Below are positions 25,084 through 33,297 of a DNA stretch of 64,000 nt, in pieces (the first letter of the stretch is position 1; every line of letters starts with the position of its first letter). The translations under genes were made by a program, and so were the position numbers. This DNA comes from Azospirillum sp. SYSU D00513 (GTDB lineage Bacteria; Pseudomonadota; Alphaproteobacteria; Azospirillales; Azospirillaceae), in the NCBI RefSeq assembly GCF_017356015.1, contig NZ_JAFIQV010000001.1, forward strand, positions 124,001 to 188,000, read 5' to 3'. Below the pieces are notes generated by a model, which saw nothing but the letters and a program-made list of their open reading frames with translations, was not told the DNA's origin and made no database searches.

Positions 25084-25662
25084 TCAGCCGAGCGCGGCCG
25101 TTCCCAGCGAGGCCGAGAAGGCGACCAGGACCAGCGCCGCCCCACGCTGCACGGTGCGCGGCTGGATCGGGCTGCGCGGCCCCGACAGAAGGGAGCCGAA
25201 GGCGATCCAGGCCAGGGCGATGGGCAGGAGGGTCGCCGCGAACAGCCCCACGGCCTGGGCGAAGGCGGCCCCCTCCCGGAAGGCGGCGGGCGGGAAGACC
25301 GCCACCGCGAAGAGGAGCGCCTTCGGGTTCAGCAACGTCGCGGCGAAGACCCGCCACGGCCCGAGCGCGCCGGGCGCCGGTTCCCCCGCCTGCCGCCACA
25401 GCCCACGGGCGACGTTCAGCAGATAGGCCGCGCAGGCCAGCTTCAGGGCGGGCTTCAGCCAGGGCAGCCCGGCCGACAGCGGCTCCAGGAACAGGCCCCA
25501 GCCGGCGATGGCCAGCAGATAGCCGCACAGCTCCGCCGGCACCAGCGGCAGCGACGCGCGGACGCCCGCCCGCAGGCCCGAGGCCGCGAGCAGCGTGTTG
25601 GTCGGCCCCGGCGTCGCGAGGATCGCGGCGATGGCCGGCAAGAAGAAGAGCGTCTCGATCAT
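25084..25662 (-). CDS. LysE family translocator
   Basis: A 192-residue inner-membrane exporter of the RhtB/LysE superfamily with five to six hydrophobic segments. The N-terminus has FLPAIAAILATPGPTNTLLA, matching the family's TPGP motif, and the mid-region has NPKALLFAVAVFPPA, matching NPK. It probably exports an amino acid or derivative. It is convergent with the SRAP gene (28 bases between the stops) and lies downstream of the AzlCD genes on the same strand, though with a separate start. AzlCD also export branched-chain amino acids, so this neighbourhood may be an export group. Confidence 0.82.
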   Translation of the reverse strand: MIETLFFLPAIAAILATPGPTNTLLAASGLRAGVRASLPLVPAELCGYLLAIAGWGLFLEPLSAGLPWLKPALKLACAAYLLNVARGLWRQAGEPAPGALGPWRVFAATLLNPKALLFAVAVFPPAAFREGAAFAQAVGLFAATLLPIALAWIAFGSLLSGPRSPIQPRTVQRGAALVLVAFSASLGTAALG

Positions 25663-25717
25663 GGGGACAGGCTTAGGCGAAGGATCCGGCCTCCGCCTTG
25701 ATCAGCGTCAAGCCACC

Positions 25718-26041
25718 CTACCCCATCACCCCCATCTGCCAGCCGAAGAAGACCGCCAGCGCCGCGACGATGGTCAGCAGCTGGCGGCCCGTGAGGGCGC
25801 AGACGAGGATGGCGGCGATGGCGCCGGCGAGCTGCGGGTTGTCCACCGACAGCTCCAGCCCCTGCCCCCGGGGCGACAGGATCATGGGCATGATGATCGC
25901 GGTCAGCACGGTCACCGGGACGAAGCCCAGCGCCTCCTTCAAAAGTGGCGGGAAGGAGACGCGGTCTCCGGCGACGAAGAGCGAGGCCTTGATGAAGACC
26001 GTCACCGCCGCCATGCCCAGAATCATGATCGTGTAAGTCAT
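25718..26041 (-). CDS. azlD: AzlD family branched-chain amino acid transport subunit
   Basis: A 107-residue inner-membrane protein with four hydrophobic segments: MTYTIMILGMAAVTVFIKAS, then a loop, FVPVTVLTAIIMPMIL, NPQLAGAIAAILVCALTG and LLTIVAALAVFFGW. It matches AzlD, the small partner of AzlC in export of branched-chain amino acids and analogues. Its ATG overlaps the AzlC stop by 4 bases (ATGA), so the pair is translationally coupled. Confidence 0.88.
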   Translation of the reverse strand: MTYTIMILGMAAVTVFIKASLFVAGDRVSFPPLLKEALGFVPVTVLTAIIMPMILSPRGQGLELSVDNPQLAGAIAAILVCALTGRQLLTIVAALAVFFGWQMGVMG

Positions 26042-26775
26042 GCCGTGCGCTCCCGGGTGAGGCCGCCCGCGCGCCAGCGCGACAGGGCGAGCCCCACGGC
26101 CACGCCCGCGATGACCGCCGCCATCAGCCCCAGCTTGTAGGGCAGGTCCTGCCCCAGGAAGGCGGTCGTGCCCGCCGCCAGCGCCGCGGCGAAGCGCGGC
26201 AGATTGGCGAGCTGCGGGACGACGATGGCGATGAAGGTCGCGACCATCGCGAAGTCCAGCCCCAGCGACTGAAGCTGGGGGAAGGCCGCCCCGAACAGCA
26301 GCCCCACCAGCGTCCAGAGCTGCCAGTTGCCGTACATGGCGAGTGCCGAGCCCAGGAAATACCAATGCCCCATCGGCGCGCGGGGATGGCGTGCGTAATG
26401 GCCGCTCATCACCGCGAAGGTCTCGTCGGTCATCAGGAAGCCCAGCAGCCAGCGCCAGCGCGCCGGCAGATGCGCCACGTGCGGCAAAAGCGCGGCACCG
26501 TAGAGCATGTGCCGCAGGTTCACGATGAAGGTGGTCAGCCAGATCACCGCCAGACCCGCATGGCCGGCGACCAGCCCCAGTGCGATGAACTGGCTGGACC
26601 CGGCATAGACGGTCAGCGACATCATCTGCCCCTGCCAGGCAGCGAGCGGGCTTGCCGCCACCAGCGTGCCGAAGATGACGCCGAAGGGGGCGGCCCCCAC
26701 CAGCATCGGCAGCGTGTCGCGGGCGCCGGCCGCGAGGCTGGCACCCTTCGTCGGTCCCGAATGCGGGCTGTCCAT
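26038..26775 (-). CDS. azlC: AzlC family permease
   Basis: A 245-residue inner-membrane protein with the AzlC pattern: ARDTLPMLVGAAPFGVIFG near the start, LTVYAGSSQFIALGL, LRHMLYGAALLPHV, LLGFLMTDETFAVMSGHY and the last segments ending ALSRWRAGG. It works with AzlD in efflux of branched-chain amino acids. ATG 26775 has GGAGAGGGA ahead of it. An open frame to 26952 has no conserved content. The operon has no adjacent Lrp or AzlB regulator. Confidence 0.88.
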   Translation of the reverse strand: MDSPHSGPTKGASLAAGARDTLPMLVGAAPFGVIFGTLVAASPLAAWQGQMMSLTVYAGSSQFIALGLVAGHAGLAVIWLTTFIVNLRHMLYGAALLPHVAHLPARWRWLLGFLMTDETFAVMSGHYARHPRAPMGHWYFLGSALAMYGNWQLWTLVGLLFGAAFPQLQSLGLDFAMVATFIAIVVPQLANLPRFAAALAAGTTAFLGQDLPYKLGLMAAVIAGVAVGLALSRWRAGGLTRERTA

Positions 26776-26964
26776 CGTTCCCTCTCCTGCGCCCCTCCCA
26801 AGGCGCGCGACCTTAGCGCCGGGGGATGCTCCCCGCCAAGAGGCTTGCTCCCGCCCTCCTCGCATCGTCGCGCTTGAGGATCGCCGGTTTCCTGCGCACC
26901 ATCGAAACGGGAGGGCCGAGGCCGCCCCCGCCCCGACGCAGCAGCCCGACACAGTGGAGCCCCC

Positions 26965-27906
26965 ATGGACCTCGTCATACTCGTGGCCGTCGCGCTGGCC
27001 CTGGTCGTGCTCGTCGTTCTGACCAGCGTGCGCATCGTCCCCCAGGGATCAACCTTCATCGTGGAGCGGCTGGGCCGCTACCAGGAAACGCTGATGCCGG
27101 GCTTCAACGTCATCGTGCCGCTCATCAGCTCCGTGCGAGCCCGCATGGACATGCGGGAGACGGTGGTGGACGTACCGTCCCAGAGCGTGATCACCAAGGA
27201 CAACGCCGCCGTCACCGCCGATGGCGTGCTCTTCTTCCAGGTGATGGACCCGAAGAAGGCGACCTACGAGGTCAACGACCTTCAGCGCGCGATCCAGACG
27301 CTCTCCATGACCACGCTCCGCACGGTCATGGGATCGATGGACCTGGACGAGCTGCTGAGCCAGCGCGAGACGATCAACGCCGCCCTGCTGCGCGCGGTGG
27401 ACGAGGCGACGGCCTCCTGGGGCGTGCGCGTCACCCGCATCGAGCTGCGCGACATCACCCCGCCCGCGGACATCGTCCAGGCCATGGGCCGGCAGCTCAA
27501 GGCCGAGCGCGACCGCCGCGCCCAGATCCTGGAGGCGGACGCCGACAAGGAAAGCCAGATCCGCATCGCCCAGGGCAAGCTGGAGGCCGCCAAGCTGGAG
27601 GCGGAGGCGCGCGAGCGTCTGGCCGAGGCGGAGGCCAAGGCGACGCGCCTCGTGTCGGAGGCGGTGGCCCAGGGATCGAGCCAGGCGCTCGGCTACTTCC
27701 TCGGCCAGAAATACATGGAGGCGCTGAAGGCCTTCGCCGACTCGCCCAACCAGAAGACCATGGTGCTGCCCGTGGAGATGGCCGGCGTCGCCGGGGCGCT
27801 CGCCGGGCTGGGCGAGATCGTCCGCGGCGCCACGCCCGCCGTTCCCCCCGCCCCCGCGGCGCCGAGGCCCGGCCCCTGGTCCTCCCCCGGCCCGGCGGAG
27901 GGCTGA
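26965..27906 (+). CDS. SPFH/band 7 (stomatin-like, QmcA type) membrane protein
   Basis: A 313-residue protein. The N-terminal anchor (LVILVAVALALVVLVVLTSV) is followed by an SPFH domain with IVPQGSTFIVERLGRYQETL, GFNVIVPLI, VVDVPSQSVITKDNAAVTAD, QTLSMTTLRTVMGSMDLDEL and GVRVTRIELRDITPP. A coiled coil rich in Ala/Glu (about residues 175-240) and a Pro-rich tail come after. Such proteins form large rings at membranes and partner with NfeD proteins. The NfeD gene follows 4 bases after its stop, confirming the pair. ATG 26965. Confidence 0.92.
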   Translation: MDLVILVAVALALVVLVVLTSVRIVPQGSTFIVERLGRYQETLMPGFNVIVPLISSVRARMDMRETVVDVPSQSVITKDNAAVTADGVLFFQVMDPKKATYEVNDLQRAIQTLSMTTLRTVMGSMDLDELLSQRETINAALLRAVDEATASWGVRVTRIELRDITPPADIVQAMGRQLKAERDRRAQILEADADKESQIRIAQGKLEAAKLEAEARERLAEAEAKATRLVSEAVAQGSSQALGYFLGQKYMEALKAFADSPNQKTMVLPVEMAGVAGALAGLGEIVRGATPAVPPAPAAPRPGPWSSPGPAEG

Positions 27907-27910
27907 GCCC

Positions 27911-28348
27911 ATGTCCCCGCTGCTCTGGGCCGCCCTCGGCGCCGGCCTCGTCGCGCTCGAACTGGTGGTGCCCGGCCTGTTCCTGGTCTGGTTCGGGGGT
28001 GCGGCCCTGGTCACCGGGCTTGCGGCCTACCTGTCCGGCGGCTGGCCGCTGTTCCAGGAACTGGCGCTCTTCACCCTGCTCTCGGCCGCCGCGATCGGCT
28101 TCGCCATCGCCCGCGCGCGGCGGAACCCGCCGGGGGCCGACCCGACGGGAATCAACGACCGCGCGGGCCAGCTCGTCGGCCGCCGCGCGACGCTCGGCGA
28201 GCCGATCCACAACGGGCGCGGGCGGCTCTTCGTCGGCGACACGCTGTGGCAGGTCGAAGGGCCGGACCGCCCGGCCGGCACGCCGGTGCGCATCACCGGC
28301 CACAAGGGCATGGTCCTGACGGTCGAGGCCGTCACGGCGGAAGAGTAA
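27911..28348 (+). CDS. NfeD family membrane protein
   Basis: A 145-residue partner of the band 7 protein upstream. Two to three membrane segments occupy the first half (LLWAALGAGLVALELVVPGL, LFLVWFGGAALVTGLAAYL and ELALFTLLSAAAIGFAIA). The C-terminal OB-fold NfeD domain has GRRATLGEPIHNGRGRLFVG, DTLWQVEGPD and VRITGHKGMVLTVEA. There is no ClpP-like protease part, so this is the short NfeD1b type. Its stop is 6 bases from the stop of the convergent LysR gene. Confidence 0.92.
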   Translation: MSPLLWAALGAGLVALELVVPGLFLVWFGGAALVTGLAAYLSGGWPLFQELALFTLLSAAAIGFAIARARRNPPGADPTGINDRAGQLVGRRATLGEPIHNGRGRLFVGDTLWQVEGPDRPAGTPVRITGHKGMVLTVEAVTAEE

Positions 28349-28354
28349 TTCCCA

Positions 28355-29284
28355 TCAGGGGTCGGCGGCGCGGGCGGCGGCGGACAGCCGGTCGCGGAGC
28401 CACTGATTCCCGGGTTCGCGGTCGTGGGACGCGTGCCAGACCATCCCCACCGGCTGTAGCGGAAGGTCGAATGGGATCGGGCTGGTCTGAAGGCCGAAGG
28501 TCGCGGCGCAGAGCAGCGCCGTCCGCCGGCAGAGCAGCGCGATGGCCTCGGTCTCGCGCAGCAGGTAGGGCACGGCGAGCACGTGCGGCGTCTGGAACAG
28601 CACCTGCCGGCGGATGCCCTGCTCCGCCAGGGCGCGGTCCAGCGCCTGCGACGCACCGTCGGTGGACTGGACGGTGATGTGCGGCAGCCGGAGGAAGTCG
28701 TCCCGGCCGACCGGCGCGCTCAAGCCCGTCCGCGCCGCGTCGAACAGGCAGAGATACCCATCCGCCGGGGCCAGCGCGCGTCGCTTGTGATGCGCCGCCC
28801 CGTCGCTGAAGCTTCCGACCGCCACATCCATCCGTCCCTCGTCCAGCGCCCGCAGCATGGAGTCGGGCGCTTCCGTCCGCACGCTGAACCGCACCCCCGG
28901 CGCTTCCGCCCGCACCAGCGCGAGCAGCTTCGGCGCGAGGGCGATCTCCAGGCTCGGCGAGATGCCGATGGTGAACAGCCGGTCCGATTGGGCCGCGTCG
29001 AACCGGGTGGCCGCGATCACCGAGGATTGCAGCTCCGCCAGGATCGCCCGGACGCTGGCGCTCAATTGCAGGGCGCGCGGCGTCGGCCGCATCTCCGTGC
29101 CGGAGCGGACCAGGAGGTCGTCGGCGAAGAGCTGGCGCAGGCGCCTCAGGCTGTGACTCATGGCCGGCTGGCCAACCCCGACCTTCCGCGCCGCGCGCGT
29201 GACGTGCCCTTCCGTGACGAGGGCGTCGAAGGCGACCAGCAGGTTCAGGTCGATCCGGGCGAGATTGACGTGGTCGATTGCCAT
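28355..29284 (-). CDS. LysR family transcriptional regulator
   Basis: About 309 residues. The DNA-binding helix region reads LNLLVAFDALVTEGHVTRAA, KVGVGQPAMSHSLRRLRQLF and DDLLVRSGTEMRPTPRAL, typical of the NodD/NahR-like subgroup. The periplasmic-binding-like effector domain starts around DRLFTIGISPSLEIALAP and ends near WHASHDREPGNQWLR. It is divergent from the EamA-family exporter gene (125 bases between starts), so it probably controls that gene; the inducer is unknown. An ATG 12 bases upstream (29296) is an alternative start, and no strong ribosome site decides between the two. Confidence 0.87.
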   Translation of the reverse strand: MAIDHVNLARIDLNLLVAFDALVTEGHVTRAARKVGVGQPAMSHSLRRLRQLFADDLLVRSGTEMRPTPRALQLSASVRAILAELQSSVIAATRFDAAQSDRLFTIGISPSLEIALAPKLLALVRAEAPGVRFSVRTEAPDSMLRALDEGRMDVAVGSFSDGAAHHKRRALAPADGYLCLFDAARTGLSAPVGRDDFLRLPHITVQSTDGASQALDRALAEQGIRRQVLFQTPHVLAVPYLLRETEAIALLCRRTALLCAATFGLQTSPIPFDLPLQPVGMVWHASHDREPGNQWLRDRLSAAARAADP

Positions 29285-29409
29285 GACGCGCACCATCGAT
29301 TTCGTTCACGGCCCACCATCCCCTACGCTCCCCACCGCGTCAAAACGAAAGGAGCCCGGGGCATGATCATCCGTTGGGACCGCCCGGCGGGCGGCGCGGG
29401 AGAGATGGC

Positions 29410-30303
29410 ATGGGCGAGCTGACCGGGGTGCTGGCGGCGGTACTCTCAAGCGCGCTCGGGGGAACCGCCGTCGTCGCGACCCGCTATGTCGTGAAGGCGA
29501 CTGATCCCCTGACCCTCGCGGCGCTCCGCTTCGGGCTGGGCTTCCTCCTCCTGCTCCCGCTCGCGCTCTGGAGCCGGGAGCGCTGGCCGGGCCGTGGGGA
29601 CTGGGCCGGGGTCGCCGGGCTGGGGCTCCTGTTCTTCGCCCTCTTCCCTGTCCTGTTCAACGCGTCGCTCGCCTTCACGACGGCGGCGCGGGGTGCGCTT
29701 GCCCTCTCGACGCTGCCGCTGCTCACCATGACGGTCGCGGCGGTCCTTGGCGCGGAGCCGCTGACGGCACGGAAATCGGCGGGAGTCGTGATCGCCACGG
29801 CGGGGGTGGCCTTCGCGCTGGCATCCGGGGAGCCGGACGGCTTGGCGGCGGCACCCGCCGGGGCTTGGCGGGGAGATATGCTGATGGTCGGGGCGGCGCT
29901 TTGCATGGCGCTCTACAACATCGGGTCGAGGCCCTTCATCACGCGAAGCGGGCCGTTGCGCTTCACGGCCCTGGCGATGGTCTCGGGCACGGCCGCGCTG
30001 GTGGGCATCGCCGCCTTTCGGGGCTCCTTTTCCGCGCTCGCGGCGTTCGACGGCGCCCAGTGGTCGGCGACGCTCTATCTCGGGGCGGTCGGGGGAGCGC
30101 TGATCTTCTTCCTGTGGGCCTTCGCCCTGAAACGGACCACTCCGACGCGCGTCGCGGTCTCCGTGACCGTCAACCCGGTCACCGCGTCGCTCCTGGGTTC
30201 GGCGATCCTGGGCGAGCCGGTGAGCCTCCAGCTGTTCGCCGGCCTGCTTGCCGTCGTCCTCGGGATCTGGATCGCCGTGACGAAGGCGCCGGACCGGCCC
30301 TGA
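29410..30303 (+). CDS. EamA/DMT family transporter
   Basis: A 297-residue inner-membrane protein with ten hydrophobic segments arranged as two EamA repeats. The first covers about residues 5-135 and includes VVATRYVVKATDPLTLAALR, LFPVLFNASLAFTTAARGAL and ALSTLPLLTMTVAAVLGAEP. The second covers about 150-290 and includes LYLGAVGGALIFFLWAFALK and ASLLGSAILGEPVSLQLFAG. It probably exports metabolites or amino acids. GGGAGAG precedes ATG 29410. Divergent from the LysR gene. Confidence 0.87.
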   Translation: MGELTGVLAAVLSSALGGTAVVATRYVVKATDPLTLAALRFGLGFLLLLPLALWSRERWPGRGDWAGVAGLGLLFFALFPVLFNASLAFTTAARGALALSTLPLLTMTVAAVLGAEPLTARKSAGVVIATAGVAFALASGEPDGLAAAPAGAWRGDMLMVGAALCMALYNIGSRPFITRSGPLRFTALAMVSGTAALVGIAAFRGSFSALAAFDGAQWSATLYLGAVGGALIFFLWAFALKRTTPTRVAVSVTVNPVTASLLGSAILGEPVSLQLFAGLLAVVLGIWIAVTKAPDRP

Positions 30304-30325
30304 AGCATGGCCGCCCTGCCGGGCG

Positions 30326-31363
30326 TCAGTCCTTCGCGGCGGCGTCCGCCGCCGGCGTCAGGTAGCGCAAGGGCTCCAGCGCGCCGTTGCGCACCAGGCG
30401 GTCGATGCGGCCCAGCGCGCGGCCCAGCGAGACGCGCAGATGCTCCTCCAGCCGTTCGGCGGCCTCCTCGGACCGGCCGGCCTCCAGCGCGCGGACGATG
30501 TCCAGATGCTCCTCGATGAAAGGATCGGACTGGAAGGCGGCGCTGGTTGCCTCGTAGAGAACGGAGTTGGTGATGAGCAGCGCGTGGTAATGCTGCAGCG
30601 TCTCCAGCAGAGTCGCGTTGTCGCCGTGGGACAGCAGCTCCACGTGCATCCGCTGCTCCAGCCGGTCGAGTTCCCGCGGCGGCACCTGGTCCGGCCGCTC
30701 GCGCGCCGCCTCCAGCTCGGCGCGCATCGCCGCCAAAAGCGCGCGCGGAACATGGCGTGCCGCCTTGCGCAGGGCCACCGGCTCCAGGATGCGGCGCATC
30801 TCGTACAGCTCGCCGGCGCGGTCGCGCGTCAGGGCCGGGAGGTACCAGCGCGAACGGCTGTCCTTGCGGATGATGCCGACATGCTCCAGCCGCGCCAGCA
30901 CCTCGCGCGCGACGGTGCGGCTGACCCCGTAATGGAGGGCGAGTTCGGTCTCGACGATCCGCCAGCGCCCGAAGGCGGCGCGCACGGTCGCCTGGCGGGA
31001 GACGTCCTGGTAGATGCCGGCCCAGCTCGCCGCCGCCGTCAGCCTCTGCCCGGCCGGTGCCGCGTCCGGAGCCGCGTTCGGCAACAGGCCCGGCACCGGC
31101 GCGCCGTCCGCGACGACGTAGCTGCGGCGGTTCTCCGACCGGCGGACGAGGCCCGCCCGCTCCAGCCTCTGGAGCGCCGCGCGGACGGGCGCGCGGCTGA
31201 CGCCGAACTCCTCGGCCAGCGTCACCTCGAACAGGGGAGCGCCCGCTTCGAGATGGCCGGCGGCGACGCGCCGCTCGATCTCCGACGCGACCTGCTCGTG
31301 CAGGCGGGGGCTGCGCCCCGCCGCCGGTCCCGGAGCCTGGCTTTTCGACGCTTCGCCTTCCAT
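30326..31363 (-). CDS. GntR family regulator with two winged-helix domains and FCD domain
   Basis: A 345-residue regulator. The first GntR-type helix-turn-helix (about residues 20-90) has LAEEFGVSRAPVRAALQRLE and a wing RRSENRRSYVV. A second unit (about 108-175) has LALHYGVSRTVAREVLARLE with a wing RKDSRSRWYLP. An FCD effector domain follows, with LYEMRRILEPVALRKAA and LDRLEQRMHVELLSHGDNA. Most FCD regulators carry only one DNA-binding unit. It lies 101 bases downstream of dctM on the same strand, so it probably regulates the SDR-dehydrogenase-TRAP operon, perhaps through the inverted repeat near 36391. Ligand unknown, likely a sugar acid or other carboxylate. Confidence 0.87.
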   Translation of the reverse strand: MEGEASKSQAPGPAAGRSPRLHEQVASEIERRVAAGHLEAGAPLFEVTLAEEFGVSRAPVRAALQRLERAGLVRRSENRRSYVVADGAPVPGLLPNAAPDAAPAGQRLTAAASWAGIYQDVSRQATVRAAFGRWRIVETELALHYGVSRTVAREVLARLEHVGIIRKDSRSRWYLPALTRDRAGELYEMRRILEPVALRKAARHVPRALLAAMRAELEAARERPDQVPPRELDRLEQRMHVELLSHGDNATLLETLQHYHALLITNSVLYEATSAAFQSDPFIEEHLDIVRALEAGRSEEAAERLEEHLRVSLGRALGRIDRLVRNGALEPLRYLTPAADAAAKD

Positions 31364-31464
31364 CCCCGTCCGCGCTGTTGAGGGTGCCGGAGGGAAAGTC
31401 TAGTCCAAGCCCCGCCCCGCCGCATCAGCTTTGGGTGGAAAATTCCATGCCCCGGTATGATGCC

Positions 31465-32751
31465 TCAGAAGCGGTTGAACAGCAGGTTCGGCACGTAGAG
31501 GACGACCTGCGGCGCCAGGATGAGGAGGAGCGTCACCACGGAAACCGCGATGAAGAAGGGTACGGACTCCCGCGTGTACTCGCCCAGGGGGCATTTCAGG
31601 ACCGAGCAGACCGCGTACATGGCCGCCCCGACCGGCGGGGTGAAGTTGCCGATGGTCGCGGCGATGATGAAGATGATCCCGAAATGCACGGGGTCGCCGC
31701 CCAGGTTCAGCACCACCGGCAGGAAGATCGGCGTCAGCATGATGACCAGCACCGTCCCGTCCACGACGAAGCCGGCGATCAGCACGAACAGCACGATCAG
31801 CGCGATGACGCCGTTCAGGTTCTCGGTGACGCCTGTGATGCCCTCGGCGATCAGCTCGGGCACGCGCTCCAGAACGATGCCGTAGCTGAAGATCGCCGAC
31901 AGGGCGATCAGGAACATCACGGCACCCACATCGGCCAGGCTGCCCTCCAGCGCCTCGATGAAGCTCGCCCTGCGCAGCTTACGATAGACCAGCAGCCCGA
32001 TGAGCACGGCGTAGACCACCGCGAAGGCGCCGATCTCCGACGGGGTGAAGACGCCCATGCGCAGGCCGAGCAACAGGAAGACCGGGAAGAGCAGCGCCCA
32101 GATGCCACCCCGGAAGGCGCCGGCGATCTCGCGGGCCGGCAGGCGGGTGCGCCGCTCCGGCTCGTAGCCGCGCATGCGGGCGGTGATCGAGACGGTGACG
32201 CCGAGTGCCACCCACAGCAGCAGGGCCGGCACGAATCCCGCCGCGAAGAGCCGGCCGATGGAGACCTGGCCGATGGTGCCGTAGAGGATCATGCCGATGC
32301 CCGGCGGGATGACCGGCGTCAGCACCGACCCGAAGGCGATGATGCCCGCCGCGAAGCCCTTGGTCATGCCGCGCTTCATCATGCCGTCGCCGAGCATGCG
32401 CGCCTGCATCGCCGCGTCGGCGATGGCCGATCCCGACACGCCGCCCATCAGCGCCGACAGCGCGATGGACACCTGGGCCAGCCCGCCCTTCCAGCGCCCG
32501 GTGATGACCGAGGCGAGGTTGAGCAGCTGTTCGGTGATGCCGGACTTGTTCATGAAGTTGCCGGCGATGATGAAGAGCGGGATGGCCAGCAGCGCGAAGT
32601 TCTGCGTCTGCGAGATCGTGACCTGCACCGGGATGGTGAAGGGCAGGTCCGGGTTCTGCAGGAAGAACAGCGCGCCGGAGATACCGATGGCGAAGGCCAC
32701 GGGCATGCCCATCAGGACGAAGACGGCGAATCCGATGGCAACCAGCAGCAT
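31465..32751 (-). CDS. dctM: TRAP transporter large permease subunit, DctM type
   Basis: A 428-residue inner-membrane protein with about 12 hydrophobic segments: MLLVAIGFAVFVLMGMPVAF, FALLAIPLFIIAGNFMNKSG, LMGGVSGSAIADAAMQARM, SVLTPVIPPGIGMILYG, and at the end VHFGIIFIIAATIGNFTPPV, GAAMYAVCSVLKC. It is the ion-coupled channel of the TRAP importer. The ATG overlaps the dctQ stop (TGATG), giving coupled translation. A longer open frame running upstream through dctQ is a reading in the wrong frame. Confidence 0.93.
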   Translation of the reverse strand: MLLVAIGFAVFVLMGMPVAFAIGISGALFFLQNPDLPFTIPVQVTISQTQNFALLAIPLFIIAGNFMNKSGITEQLLNLASVITGRWKGGLAQVSIALSALMGGVSGSAIADAAMQARMLGDGMMKRGMTKGFAAGIIAFGSVLTPVIPPGIGMILYGTIGQVSIGRLFAAGFVPALLLWVALGVTVSITARMRGYEPERRTRLPAREIAGAFRGGIWALLFPVFLLLGLRMGVFTPSEIGAFAVVYAVLIGLLVYRKLRRASFIEALEGSLADVGAVMFLIALSAIFSYGIVLERVPELIAEGITGVTENLNGVIALIVLFVLIAGFVVDGTVLVIMLTPIFLPVVLNLGGDPVHFGIIFIIAATIGNFTPPVGAAMYAVCSVLKCPLGEYTRESVPFFIAVSVVTLLLILAPQVVLYVPNLLFNRF

Positions 32752-33254
32752 CACGCGTTCTCCGTCTTCAAGCCGCCCTCGTGCAGCCCCGCCCCACCCT
32801 GGAACTCCCGCCGCATCTTGCCGATGCAGGTGATCAGCAGCAGGGCCGCACCCACCGGCAGGCTCATGGTCACCCAGCTGTAGCTGATCTCCGGGATGCC
32901 CTGGAAGCTGCGCGCCCGGCTGGTCCAGGACAGCCAGACCCCGGCGACGATCAGGAAGACCAGGAACAGCGCGATGATCGCGTGGTTGAGCGTCGCGACC
33001 GCGCGGCGCACCCCCGGCGAGGCGCGGGCGGTCAGCAGGTCGATGGACATCAGGCTGTCGCGCCGCCAGGCGATGTCGGCGCACAGGAAGCAGGCCCAGG
33101 CGAACAGGCAGGTGGCGACGTCGTTCGCCCAATTGATCGGGTAATGCATCAGGCGGGCGACGCCGCCGCAGAATATCAGCACGACCATCAGGACCAGGAA
33201 GAGGCCCGCGACGACGGCCTCCGCCTTGCACAGATATCGATAGAAGCTCGTCAT
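32751..33254 (-). CDS. dctQ: TRAP transporter small permease subunit, DctQ type
   Basis: A 167-residue inner-membrane protein with four hydrophobic segments: EAVVAGLFLVLMVVLIFCGG, WANDVATCLFAWACFLCADI with the family's typical W-x-N-E/D region, AIIALFLVFLIVAGVWLSW and MSLPVGAALLLITCIGKM. It partners with DctM. It lies 43 bases downstream of the dctP stop. Confidence 0.92.
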   Translation of the reverse strand: MTSFYRYLCKAEAVVAGLFLVLMVVLIFCGGVARLMHYPINWANDVATCLFAWACFLCADIAWRRDSLMSIDLLTARASPGVRRAVATLNHAIIALFLVFLIVAGVWLSWTSRARSFQGIPEISYSWVTMSLPVGAALLLITCIGKMRREFQGGAGLHEGGLKTENA

Positions 33255-33297
33255 TTCGCGCTCCCTTCGCGGTTCTCTCCCCGGTCCCGGCGGGTGT

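Noticed and set aside
31465-33231. DctM as a 588-residue DctQM fusion
   Set aside because: The N-terminal extension reads the dctQ region in the wrong frame. The real DctQ frame has its own start and stop, and DctM starts at the overlapping TGATG.
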